NCBI GenBank assembly: GCA_016200265.1
Contig: JACQFE010000038.1
Span: 77,539-141,538, forward strand
Length of the DNA: 64,000 bases
Source: Planctomycetota bacterium
GTDB taxonomy: Bacteria > Planctomycetota > Phycisphaerae > UBA1845
Direction: 5' to 3'
Positions 26,880-35,770 of the stretch are shown piece by piece. Position 1 is the stretch's first letter. Each line of letters starts with the position of its first letter. Below the pieces are notes generated by a model, which was given only the letters and a program-made list of their open reading frames with translations, made no database searches and had not been told where the DNA came from. A program made the position numbers and the translations under genes.

Positions 26880-27662
26880 ATGATTCCACAAAAACTTGCA
26901 CTCGTCACCGGCGGCTCACGCGGCATCGGTCGGGCCACCTGCATTGAACTCGCCAGAGTCGGACACGCCGTGCTGATCAACTACAACGAAAACCTCGGAG
27001 CGGCCGAGGAGGCTCGTGAGCTGGTTGCGGCGGTCGGCGTCCCGGCCGATATTTGTCAGGCCGACATCAGCAGCAGCACCGATCGCGACCTGCTCGTGGA
27101 ATTTGCCCTGGAAAAATTCGGACGGATCGATTTGCTCGTGAACAACGCGGGCGTCGCGCCGCCGGTTCGTCAGGACGTTCTGCTAACCACGGAGGAAAGC
27201 TACGATCGCATCCTCAACATCAATCTGCGGTCTCCTTACTTCCTCACACAGCGAGTCGCACGAACCATGATCGAATTGATTGAGGCCAAGACGATTCCGA
27301 GCGCTTCGATCGTCAATATTTCTTCGCTTCGATCATACACCGCGGCCCGCAACTATGGAGAGTATTGTCTCAGTAAAGCCGGCGTGAGCATGATGACGAA
27401 GCTGTATGCCGTGCGGCTGGCGGAGCACGGAATCAACGTCTACGAAGTATGTCCGGGCATTATCGAAACGGACATGACTTCCGGCGATGCGACGCGCGAA
27501 TACTACAATTCGAGGCTCGCGAAAGGCATGACGCCGATCAACCGCTGGGGCAAACCCGAAGAAGTTGGCCGAGCCGTCGCGGCCATCGCTCGCGGCGATT
27601 TCCCCTTCAGCACTGGTGCCGTGTTCGACGTCGATGGGGGATGGCACCTGAGGCACTTGTAA
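26880..27662 (+). CDS. Short-chain dehydrogenase, 3-ketoacyl-ACP reductase type
   Basis: This NAD(P)-dependent Rossmann-fold enzyme (260 residues) has the cofactor motif TGGSRGIG at residues 10-17, NNAG near 90, the catalytic Ser in VNISS and the Tyr-x3-Lys pair in YCLSK. The later part, GINVYEVCPGIIETDMT and TPINRWGKPEEVGRAVAAIA, matches the subgroup annotated as 3-ketoacyl-ACP reductases outside the fab operon. The true substrate is uncertain and may be a sugar or polyol. ATG 26880 is chosen because the Rossmann motif then begins about nine residues in; an upstream frame from 26799 adds an unlikely leader. Confidence 0.88.
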   Translation: MIPQKLALVTGGSRGIGRATCIELARVGHAVLINYNENLGAAEEARELVAAVGVPADICQADISSSTDRDLLVEFALEKFGRIDLLVNNAGVAPPVRQDVLLTTEESYDRILNINLRSPYFLTQRVARTMIELIEAKTIPSASIVNISSLRSYTAARNYGEYCLSKAGVSMMTKLYAVRLAEHGINVYEVCPGIIETDMTSGDATREYYNSRLAKGMTPINRWGKPEEVGRAVAAIARGDFPFSTGAVFDVDGGWHLRHL

Positions 27663-27882
27663 TGGGCGACGGCGATCCCTCGCAAAAGTCTTCAGTGAGC
27701 CATCGGCCTCGTTTTCCACGGGTGGAACGATGCGGCACCGGAGAGGGCGTAGCCGTACAATACGCACCCAAGAGGCGGAATAGCGGTCTTTTTGCTGGAA
27801 TTGTCACGCAAGTCGGTGTATCATCGGGATATAAATTGCACCGTGAGTGGCCGGTGGCCGATGCTTTGCCGAAAAGGGGGAT

Positions 27883-28563
27883 ATGTCCAGGAACGGGATT
27901 ATTCTAACGCTTTGTCTATTGGCCCTGATTCCGAGTTCGGCGGCATTCGCCGAAGGGTTTGATCTCGTTATCGACCCCAGCTTCGGTTCCACGGAAAATA
28001 CGGGATCAACCGCCGACGTACATTTCGAATTCTCGGACGATGCTTCCGGCGACCTGCTGACACTCACATTCACCAACACAACACCACTATCGATCGGTTC
28101 GCGGCTGACGGCCGTCGGGCTGGAAGTGCCTCGATGGATCATCAATCCGACGGCCACGACCTTGATCGGCCCAGGCACCTATTTTGACACCTTGACCTAT
28201 AACGCTTCGATCCCTCCGGGCTGGCTCAACGCTCCCGGCGGCTACGACTTGATGTTCACGGCCGATGGTGAGTTTCTCGGCGGCGGCTCTCCAGTGGGCG
28301 CTCCGCAGGCCGGTCAGTCCGCATCCATCGTGCTTCGCCTCGGTGACACATCATTGACACCGCACGACCTCTCGGTCGGGTTCCAGCAATTCTATAATTC
28401 GCAGACGGATCGATTCATCATTGGGCGATTTCAGTCCATCGGCCCGCACGGTGACGGCTCGGACAAGGTCGGCGGCAGCGTGCCAGAGCCGGCAACTATA
28501 TTGCTCATTGCCCTCGGAGGAGTTGCATTCGCCTGCCGGCGCAGGTTCCGAATGCCGGCATAA
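27883..28563 (+). CDS. PEP-CTERM protein
   Basis: The 226-residue protein has a signal peptide, a beta-rich body of about 165 residues and a C-terminal sorting signal: VPEPATILLIALGGVAFACRR, with the Pro-Glu-Pro motif, a hydrophobic segment and basic residues. Such proteins are cut and processed by an exosortase during export, often together with exopolysaccharide. ATG 27883 is preceded by AAAGGGGGAT; the longer frame from GTG 27847 is not needed. No exosortase gene lies in the window. The body does not resemble a domain I can name. Confidence 0.85.
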   Translation: MSRNGIILTLCLLALIPSSAAFAEGFDLVIDPSFGSTENTGSTADVHFEFSDDASGDLLTLTFTNTTPLSIGSRLTAVGLEVPRWIINPTATTLIGPGTYFDTLTYNASIPPGWLNAPGGYDLMFTADGEFLGGGSPVGAPQAGQSASIVLRLGDTSLTPHDLSVGFQQFYNSQTDRFIIGRFQSIGPHGDGSDKVGGSVPEPATILLIALGGVAFACRRRFRMPA

Positions 28564-28900
28564 GTACTCCGCTTACAGCCTCAATCCTCGACCCGCTTCG
28601 GGATCAGAACTGCTGCCATGATGCGAACCCAGTGCGCAAGCGACGGATTTGCGGGTGCAAGAGTCGCATCCATTGCCCGAAATAGCAGATGGGTTCCACA
28701 GGCCCCGCGCTGGCGCTTAGAGTTCGGATACACCCGTTCGACTCATAAATCATCGATGCATTCAGGTCGCTTCCAGCGACCTTCCCGCCAAAAGCGGCTT
28801 AGGCCAGGCGTTTACGCCTAATTCTTTGGATGCGAATCAACGTCCTTTGGTCCCTACGGTTTTCAGCCCGTTTCAACGGGCTTCTCGAATCCTCGTAACG
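28564..28900. repeat. Gene-free stretch with a cluster of four hairpins
   Basis: No credible gene is seen. Within 28761-28882 four short palindromes follow one another: GGTCGCT/AGCGACC (28765-28781), CCGC/GCGG (28785-28797), AGGCG/CGCCT around TTTA (28806-28819) and AGCCCG/CGGGCT around TTTCAA (28865-28882). This is the pattern of a REP-like cluster. The last hairpin lies just after the stop of the convergent HEAT-repeat gene and could serve as its terminator. Confidence 0.55.
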
Positions 28901-30220
28901 TCAATTCTGAAGCAGTGATTCCACCGTTGCGCGTGCATCGGGTGTCCCGATGGCATTCAGAATTGTCGCTGCCCACTTACGCAATTCTACACGACCCTCA
29001 TCTGAACAGATCAGTCCAATGCGAGACTTGTATTCATTTAACACTACCGACGTCGCATGCGAACCAAGAGGCCGCAAATGCTCTCCGATAATGGCAATAC
29101 CTGAATTCCTTCCTTCTGACCCTCTATAATTAGCTCCGGGTCGACTGGCACACATTTCGCGGTGAATCAGCTTTTCACCGAGTTCGGCGAGTTCCTCGTC
29201 AGTCCTTGCCAGCAGATTCGGATCGAAAACGCTTCGATCCGTACAGTCTCGCCATGCGGCCCATGTCTTGAAATCTTCTTCAAAAACAGGTTCCCAATTT
29301 CGTTTCGTTAACAGGTTCAATGTCCGGGCTGCGCATTGCCGAATTGGATACACTTCGAATATACAGGGCTCGTTTGACTCCTTATTCGAAGGGGTTTGCA
29401 TAGATTCTGGCGGGGGAAGTTGCTGCTGAAGCGTTATGCAGCGATTGCAATTAGTTACCGCATCATTCTGTAGTTCGTTGATCAGGAAATCGATGACTCT
29501 TCCTGTATCTAATTTCGAAAGCGATTGCATTGCTTCACAACGGGAAGTGAAGCTCTCGGCCGGCAACCGTTTCATTGCTTCGATCATCGCTTCAATTGCG
29601 CGAACGTCGCCAATTCGCCCAAGAATGTGAATGTACATATCATCGAACCGCGGATCAGCAGGCAAATGATCGAGCAGGATCGGAACCGCGTCCTTGCCAA
29701 TCGCTATTAGTTCTTCTCGGAACCAATAGTGAGCGCCGTCAAATTCATTAAGTTTGCGTCCCTCAACGACATCGATCGCATCACGAACTCGCCGTGCAAT
29801 TGGTTGTTCCCGCAAAGGATTCGCTGCCTTGCGGATTCGCATGATTCTTATGGCGTCCTCGGCTTCCTTTCGATTCGGGAAAATCATTTGAGGAGGGGAG
29901 CCCGGCTTGGGCAGCCCTTTTGTGCGAAACTCGCGCTGATAGGGATCCTCGCTCGCGATTCGGCTGAGCTCTTGAATGACATCGTCAATGTCGCTGTCGG
30001 ACAGTCGCCAAGTGTGCGCCTCATAATGGAACGAACTCAGAAACTGCTCAAGTTCCCGGCCCGATAGGCTCCGAATCGATTGGACGACATGCGGACGGTC
30101 GGATGCGAATTCGGCCTGTCCCCTCGCCTCCCAGTCAAGTGTTACGCAAGTCAGGACGACGCACAACGCGACAAGAGCACAAAACCATGCTCTTAATTTA
30201 GCTGCATATAGCACCGGCAT
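28901..30220 (-). CDS. Exported HEAT-repeat protein of unknown function
   Basis: The 439-residue protein has an N-terminal signal or anchor (LRAWFCALVALCVVLTCVTL). The middle third contains HEAT-like helical repeats (IAIGKDAVPILLDHLPADP, ILGRIGDVRAIEAMIEAM), and a further repeat is seen at the C-terminus (WAATILNAIGTPDARATVESLL). HEAT arrays bind protein partners, and no enzyme motif is visible. A segment with several Cys lies at about 265-310. ATG 30220 has GGAG eight bases upstream; GTG 30232 is in frame too. It runs divergent from the S46 peptidase gene at 30472. Confidence 0.7.
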   Translation of the reverse strand: MPVLYAAKLRAWFCALVALCVVLTCVTLDWEARGQAEFASDRPHVVQSIRSLSGRELEQFLSSFHYEAHTWRLSDSDIDDVIQELSRIASEDPYQREFRTKGLPKPGSPPQMIFPNRKEAEDAIRIMRIRKAANPLREQPIARRVRDAIDVVEGRKLNEFDGAHYWFREELIAIGKDAVPILLDHLPADPRFDDMYIHILGRIGDVRAIEAMIEAMKRLPAESFTSRCEAMQSLSKLDTGRVIDFLINELQNDAVTNCNRCITLQQQLPPPESMQTPSNKESNEPCIFEVYPIRQCAARTLNLLTKRNWEPVFEEDFKTWAAWRDCTDRSVFDPNLLARTDEELAELGEKLIHREMCASRPGANYRGSEGRNSGIAIIGEHLRPLGSHATSVVLNEYKSRIGLICSDEGRVELRKWAATILNAIGTPDARATVESLLQN

Positions 30221-30471
30221 GAAACGCTCCACACTATGACCGAGCGGCTCTCAATCATAGGCTGTCCGATGATCATTGGAAATGACATAATCCATCTTGA
30301 ACTCTTCTCGCATCCTACATTTTTGCCCGGGCTGTTTCACCCTTCCTGACTATCAGACGGTCTACAGTGTAAGAAATCGCAAGAATCACGCTCGATTTTG
30401 GCATTTGCGCCTCATTTCGACATAATGCGAGTTCCATATAAGAAAAACGCTTTTTCGAAAGGGCGATTGAG

Positions 30472-32586
30472 ATGAAAACGAGGTTTGGGATTGGTTTGGG
30501 ACTGGCGGCGGGAGTTGGTTTCGCGTCGATGGGCGCGATCACAATTTGCAATTCCGCGCGGGCGGATGAAGGCATGTGGCTGTTCACCAAGCCGCCCACA
30601 AAGATGCTCAAGGAAAAGTACGGCTTCGAGCCGGACAAGGCATGGCTCGAGCACGTGCAGAAGTCGGCTGTCCGATTCAACGACGGCGGAAGCGGATCGT
30701 TCGTGTCGAGCGAAGGCCTGGTGATGACGAATCATCACGTCGGCTCGGGCGATCTCGAGAAGCACTCCACGCCGGAGAAGAATCTGCTCAAGACCGGCTT
30801 CTACGCCAAGACTCGCGACGAGGAAATCAAGTGCGACGATCTTGAACTCAACGTCCTCTGGGAAGTTCAGGACGTGACTGATCTGGTGAAAGGTGCGGTC
30901 GGCAAGGACATGTCCACGGCCGATGCCAACACCGCGCGTCGCAAGAAGATGCTCGGTCTCGAGAAGGAGTGCGAGGACGCCAGCAAGAAATCGCCCGACG
31001 GCCCGGCGGCTTACGACTGCCAGGTCGTGACACTCTACAAGGGCGGCAAGTATCATCAGTACAAATACAAGAGATTCACCGACGTGCGCATCGTTATGGC
31101 GCCGGAGCAAGATGCGGCCTTCTTCGGCGGCGACACGGACAACTTCGAATATCCGCGTTTCGACCTCGACATGTGCTTTTTCCATGTCTATGAGGACGGC
31201 AAACCCTATAAGCCAGAGCATTATCTGAAATGGAGCCCGAACGGTGCGGAGGACAATGAGCTGACGTTTGTCGCGGGACACCCCGGCGGCACTGAACGCC
31301 TCAACACGGTTGATCATCTCAAGTTCATGCGCGACGTGGAAGCTCCGCTGAATATGCGCCGGTTGTGGCGTCGGGAAGTGCAGTTGGAGACGTTCATGGC
31401 CCGAAACAAGGAATGGGAACGAATTGCCGGTCCGGATTTCTTTGGCGTGCAGAACGGCCGCAAGGCCCGCACTGGTATCCTCGCCGGCTTGCAGGACCCC
31501 AAGCTGATGCAGACGAAGATGGACGCGGAAAAGAAGCTTCGCGCGGCCGTCGACGCGAATCCCGACAACAAGGGACAGTGGGGCGGGGCGTGGGACGATA
31601 TCAAGAAGGCATTCGACAACTACAAGACGTTCTATGCTCGAACTCGATCCATCGGCATCAGCGGCGACTTGTTCAATATCGCCCGCGATCTCGTTCGCCT
31701 GGCCGATGAATTGCCCAAACCGAGTCCGGAGCGGCTTCGCGAATACGCGGACTCCAATCTCGATTCGCTCTATTTGGGGATGTACTCGTCGAAGCCGATT
31801 TATGATGATCTCGAAATTGATCGCATCGCCAGCAGTCTCGCGAACATGACGGAATTGCTGGGTGGCGACGATCCGTATGTGCAAAAGGCTCTGGGCGGAC
31901 TCTCACCGAAGGCACGCGCGGAACAACTCGTCAAGGGCACGAAGCTCAAGGACGTCGAGACGCGCAAGGCGATCGCCAAGGGCGGCACGCAGGCCATCGC
32001 GGAATCGAAAGATCCGATGATTATGCTGGCGAAAGATCTCGATTCCGAGTCGCGTGCACTTCGAAAGCGATTTGAGGATGAGATTGAAGGCGCGCAGCGA
32101 GACGCTTATTCCAAGATTGCCGCGGCGAAGTTCGCGGTGGAAGGTGAAGATGCCTATCCCGATGCGACGTTTACGCTGCGGCTCGCCTTCGGCCCAATCA
32201 AAGGCTACAAGGAAAATGGCAAGGATGTGCCTCCGTTCTCGAACTTCGAAGGCATGTACAGCCGAGCCAACGAGCGCAAAGGTCAAAAGGGTTTCGACCT
32301 GCCGCAGCGCGTGTGGGATCGGAAGGATAAGCTGGACCTGAAGACTCCGCTGAATTTTGTTTCCACCGCGGACATCATCGGCGGTAACTCCGGCAGTCCG
32401 GTGGTCAACAAGAAGGGCGAAGTCGTCGGTCTGATTTTCGACGGCAACATCCAGAGCCTCATCCTCGACCTTGCGTACACCGAGGAACAAGCTCGTGCCG
32501 TTGCGGTCGATTCACGGGGTATTATCGAGGCCATGAAGAAGATTTACGATGCCGGTCCGCTGGCTGATGAAATCCTGAAGAAATAG
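30472..32586 (+). CDS. S46 family dipeptidyl peptidase (DPP7/DPP11 type)
   Basis: S46 enzymes are periplasmic serine peptidases that remove dipeptides from peptide N-termini, serving growth on proteins. After a signal peptide of about 32 residues, the catalytic His is in TNHHVG (H89), the Asp in FGGDTDNFEYPR, and the Ser in GGNSGSP (S640); length, 704 residues, is usual. The residue 18 after the Ser, which decides specificity, is Gly (FDGN, G658), as in DPP7-type enzymes that accept hydrophobic residues; DPP11 has Arg there. The start has GAAAGGGCGATTGAG upstream. It is a single gene. Confidence 0.93.
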   Translation: MKTRFGIGLGLAAGVGFASMGAITICNSARADEGMWLFTKPPTKMLKEKYGFEPDKAWLEHVQKSAVRFNDGGSGSFVSSEGLVMTNHHVGSGDLEKHSTPEKNLLKTGFYAKTRDEEIKCDDLELNVLWEVQDVTDLVKGAVGKDMSTADANTARRKKMLGLEKECEDASKKSPDGPAAYDCQVVTLYKGGKYHQYKYKRFTDVRIVMAPEQDAAFFGGDTDNFEYPRFDLDMCFFHVYEDGKPYKPEHYLKWSPNGAEDNELTFVAGHPGGTERLNTVDHLKFMRDVEAPLNMRRLWRREVQLETFMARNKEWERIAGPDFFGVQNGRKARTGILAGLQDPKLMQTKMDAEKKLRAAVDANPDNKGQWGGAWDDIKKAFDNYKTFYARTRSIGISGDLFNIARDLVRLADELPKPSPERLREYADSNLDSLYLGMYSSKPIYDDLEIDRIASSLANMTELLGGDDPYVQKALGGLSPKARAEQLVKGTKLKDVETRKAIAKGGTQAIAESKDPMIMLAKDLDSESRALRKRFEDEIEGAQRDAYSKIAAAKFAVEGEDAYPDATFTLRLAFGPIKGYKENGKDVPPFSNFEGMYSRANERKGQKGFDLPQRVWDRKDKLDLKTPLNFVSTADIIGGNSGSPVVNKKGEVVGLIFDGNIQSLILDLAYTEEQARAVAVDSRGIIEAMKKIYDAGPLADEILKK

Positions 32587-32648
32587 CGTCGAATCAAGTA
32601 GAGGGTTCGCAGTCAGTAGTAGCAACGCCCTCCCATGAAGAACGCATT

Positions 32649-32683
32649 AATGAGGCGTCGGGCCTGTTGCTCGACGCCTCATT
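32649..32683. terminator. Strong bidirectional hairpin between convergent genes
   Basis: AATGAGGCGTCG (32649-32660) and CGACGCCTCATT (32672-32683) form a perfect 12-bp stem around an 11-base loop. It lies between the S46 gene and the convergent NtrC-type gene, as expected for a shared terminator. The core GCGTCGGGCCT matches the hairpin at 43057. Confidence 0.6.
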
Positions 32684-32700
32684 GCTTTGACTTGATTCAA

Positions 32701-34062
32701 TCACTCGCCGGGGTCGCTCTCATTGCTCCGTTCGACCTTGCGATACAGCGATGAAAGGTCAATTCCCATGGCCGCTGCCGCGCGGCGCTTGTCGCCGTCG
32801 CATTTCGCGATCACTCGAAGAATGTGCTGCACTTCAAATTCCGCTCTTGCGACTTTCAAATCATCGCTGTTCCTCGCATCCTTTGAGGTAAGAATTCCGG
32901 GCAAATCCTCTACGCCGATGCGAGGTCCTTCCTTGAGAATGAGGGCGCGCTCTAGGACATTGCGAAGCTCGCGAACGTTGCCGGGCCAGGGATAATTTTC
33001 CAGCGCACGCAGCGCTTCCGGCTCCAGCAATGGCATCGGGCGATTCATCGAACGACAAAGCCGCTCCAGATAATGCATCGTAATCGGTTGAATATCCTGG
33101 GGCCGATTGCGAAGCGGCGGGATCTCGATCTCGACGACGTTGAGGCGGTAATAAAGGTCCTGGCGAAACGCGCCTTCTACGGCCAATTTGGCGAGATTGC
33201 GATGCGTGGCGGCAATCACGCGGGCGGAGATCCTGATGCTCGTCGTTGAACCCACACGCATGATCTCGCGATCCTCAAGCGTTCGAAGGATCTTCGGCTG
33301 CAAAACAAGAGGCATCTCGCCGATCTCGTCGAGGAAGATCGTTCCATCTGCGGCCACTTCGAACAGGCCTTGCTTTTCGCGATCCGCGCCCGTGAATGCG
33401 CCGCGAACATGGCCAAACAATGCGCTTTCCAGCAGATTCTCCGGAATCGCACCGCAATTGATCGCGACGAACGGACGCTCGTGACGCGGGCTGGCATTGT
33501 GGATCGCCCTGGCCACAAGCTCTTTGCCGGTCCCGGTTTCTCCGGTGATCAGGACGGTGGAATCTGGCGCCGCCGCGACCTTGGCGATCAGTCGGTCGAT
33601 TCCCGCGATGGCCTCACTACGGCCGACGAGTCCGCTGGAAGGAACGTCGATTTCCAGCGTATTGCGAAGGAATCGATTTTCGGCGAGGGCGGCTTGATGG
33701 GTGACGAGCTGGTTCACCTTGTGCAGCAGGACGCCGAGATTGACCGGCTTGATGAAATAGTCGTGAGCGCCGATTCGAAGGGCGTCGATGGCGGAATCGA
33801 GGGATCCGTACGCAGTCATAACGAGCAGGATGCTGTCGGGCATTCGCCTTGCGGCAGTCCTCAGCACTTCGGTGCCTGAACAACCCGGCAAGCGCAGATC
33901 GGTGAGCAGGACGTTAAACGTCTCATTCCCCAGAATTTCCAGGGCATGATTGCCTGTCTCGCATTCTGAAATTTCATGGCCTGCGCCGCGCAGCACCTCG
34001 GCGACCGCACTGCGAAAATCATTCTCATCATCAACGATCAGAATTCGTGCCATAGAGTCCAA
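32701..34062 (-). CDS. NtrC-family sigma-54 dependent response regulator
   Basis: The 453-residue protein has a receiver domain (residues 5-118, phospho-acceptor D55 in LLTDLRLP). An AAA+ domain at about 143-375 carries Walker A GETGTGKE and the GAFTGA loop that contacts sigma-54. A Fis-type helix-turn-helix forms the C-terminus (KRRAAAAMGIDLSSLYRKV). It should activate sigma-54 promoters when phosphorylated by the histidine kinase, whose gene ends 43 bases upstream in the same transcription unit. The regulated genes cannot be named; no clear -24/-12 site was found next to it. The start is ATG 34062, or ATG 34053 in frame. Confidence 0.93.
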   Translation of the reverse strand: MDSMARILIVDDENDFRSAVAEVLRGAGHEISECETGNHALEILGNETFNVLLTDLRLPGCSGTEVLRTAARRMPDSILLVMTAYGSLDSAIDALRIGAHDYFIKPVNLGVLLHKVNQLVTHQAALAENRFLRNTLEIDVPSSGLVGRSEAIAGIDRLIAKVAAAPDSTVLITGETGTGKELVARAIHNASPRHERPFVAINCGAIPENLLESALFGHVRGAFTGADREKQGLFEVAADGTIFLDEIGEMPLVLQPKILRTLEDREIMRVGSTTSIRISARVIAATHRNLAKLAVEGAFRQDLYYRLNVVEIEIPPLRNRPQDIQPITMHYLERLCRSMNRPMPLLEPEALRALENYPWPGNVRELRNVLERALILKEGPRIGVEDLPGILTSKDARNSDDLKVARAEFEVQHILRVIAKCDGDKRRAAAAMGIDLSSLYRKVERSNESDPGE

Positions 34063-34105
34063 CCGAAGAAAACACGGATTGAAAACCCGAGCCGCACAAT
34101 TCGCA

Positions 34106-35758
34106 CTACTCCATTACCGGCATGCACACCGTAAACGTCGAGCCTTTGCCCTTCGCCGACCGCACCTCAATCCGCCCGCCATGAGACTGTACGATGGACT
34201 CACTAATGAACAAGCCCAGTCCGACGCCGCGTCCCGGTTCCTTGGTGGTGAAGAACGGAGTGAAAAGATGATCCTGCTCCGGCTGGCTCATGCCCGACCC
34301 GCGGTCGAGAATGGCGAGCCGAACGTCTGATTTTCCCCGCTCGGCGGAAATCTCGATGGCACCTTCGCCTTTACTTGCATCTGCGGCGTTCAGCAGCAGG
34401 TTCAAAATCACCTGCACAATCTGGTCCTCCACGGCGGAAATGAATATCGAATTCGCGGGCATCGCCACGGAGAGCCTGATTCGGCGAGATTTTTCATGCA
34501 GCCGGAAAATCTCCGCGGCTTTATTCACCACGTCGCTCACGGAGACTCGACTGTGCTTGTCTGACGTCGGTCGGGCGAAACTTCCAACATCGCGCACGAT
34601 TCGCCCGATCCGATCGACGTGCGCGCTCACCGAGCGGAGCCGGTCGGCCAGTTCCGGCGCCGCCTGCTTCATTTCAATTAGCTGCAAAATCCCCGAAATC
34701 GAGGACAGGGGATTCCCAATCTCGTGGGCAATGCCGGCCGCAAGAAACCCCATGTCCACCATCTTTGATTGATGCATGAGTTGGGCCATCAGTCGTTGCT
34801 GTTCCGTGCGATCGCGAATGAGCCAGACCACGGGCTCGTTCGGCGCGACCTGCGCCAGCAGATGGTTCAACGCGCGGTTATCCAGGTGAGTTTCAAATTC
34901 TTTGCTGACCGGAACAAATTGATCGAGTTGCGCGGGTAGACCGAAACGTGGATCCAGTTCGTCCAGTCGCGTGCCTTCTTTCACGGCGACAAGTCGCTCA
35001 GCCGCCGCGTTTGCAAATGTGATCGTGCCGGCACGGTCAATGAGAGCGACTCCTTCGGGAACAATGCTCAAGAGCAACCGCATGCGCTCGTGCTGGCGAA
35101 AGACCTCTTGTTCAGTCTCCTGAATCCGCCTTGAAAGACTGCCGAACCCATGCGCGGAGCCCACGAGAATTGCGGTCAGCACAGCAAGATTCGTGAGGAT
35201 ATAGGCCCAACCCTTGTTGCCGATGTCGGGGTCAACACTTTCATGAATCTTCAAGTCCGGGTCCAATGCCAAATGGAAATGGTGAAGACGAAAGGGGAAC
35301 TGATCGGCCAGTGTCGCGAGAATCAAAAAGAAAACCGCGGCAATGGAAATTGCGGCGAGGAGAAAACCGGCCCGTTTGGAGAGAATGACGGTTCCGGCCA
35401 CGACCGGCAGCGAATAGGCAAAAATCAATGGATTCTCAAGATCGCCCGAATAATGAAGGAACGCCGTCAACGCGACAATATCAAAGAACAGAGAGAAGGT
35501 GATCGAGCGTCGCATCCCCAGTCTGGAACCGATGAGAAGAAGTAGAATGTTATAGGTTGCGGCGGCGGCACAAACTCCGTACAACGGCCAGGCCGATTCG
35601 ATGAAGTCAAGTCGCTCCGCCCCGGTCGTCGCCAATGCAAGAAAAATCAGCGCGACCCATCGGGCCCGCACCAGCCAGCCATGCTCTTTGCGGAGAACGT
35701 CGGCGACATTGCGTCCGATTCCATATTGCACGTTTGAAGCTGAACTCAATTCACTCAA
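34106..35758 (-). CDS. Membrane sensor histidine kinase with PAS domain
   Basis: The protein (550 residues) has six hydrophobic segments in residues 30-200, a PAS-like domain at about 225-315, a HisKA domain with the phospho-acceptor His in AAGIAHEIGNPLSS, and a HATPase domain with an N-box (VILNLLLNAADAS) and the G-boxes DRGSGMS and GVGLGLFI. It is of the NtrB/AtoS class that pairs with NtrC-type regulators, in keeping with the next gene. It starts 12 bases after the alpha-hydroxy-acid oxidase gene, so a link to a 2-hydroxy acid signal is possible but unproven. The membrane part differs from named sensor domains. Confidence 0.92.
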   Translation of the reverse strand: MSELSSASNVQYGIGRNVADVLRKEHGWLVRARWVALIFLALATTGAERLDFIESAWPLYGVCAAAATYNILLLLIGSRLGMRRSITFSLFFDIVALTAFLHYSGDLENPLIFAYSLPVVAGTVILSKRAGFLLAAISIAAVFFLILATLADQFPFRLHHFHLALDPDLKIHESVDPDIGNKGWAYILTNLAVLTAILVGSAHGFGSLSRRIQETEQEVFRQHERMRLLLSIVPEGVALIDRAGTITFANAAAERLVAVKEGTRLDELDPRFGLPAQLDQFVPVSKEFETHLDNRALNHLLAQVAPNEPVVWLIRDRTEQQRLMAQLMHQSKMVDMGFLAAGIAHEIGNPLSSISGILQLIEMKQAAPELADRLRSVSAHVDRIGRIVRDVGSFARPTSDKHSRVSVSDVVNKAAEIFRLHEKSRRIRLSVAMPANSIFISAVEDQIVQVILNLLLNAADASKGEGAIEISAERGKSDVRLAILDRGSGMSQPEQDHLFTPFFTTKEPGRGVGLGLFISESIVQSHGGRIEVRSAKGKGSTFTVCMPVME

Positions 35759-35770
35759 ATTCGGTTGTTC

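Noticed and set aside
30412-31884. A 490-codon open frame on the minus strand
   Set aside because: It lies entirely antisense to the S46 peptidase, whose catalytic motifs are complete; it has a His/Val/Arg-rich composition typical of a mirror frame and no recognisable domain.
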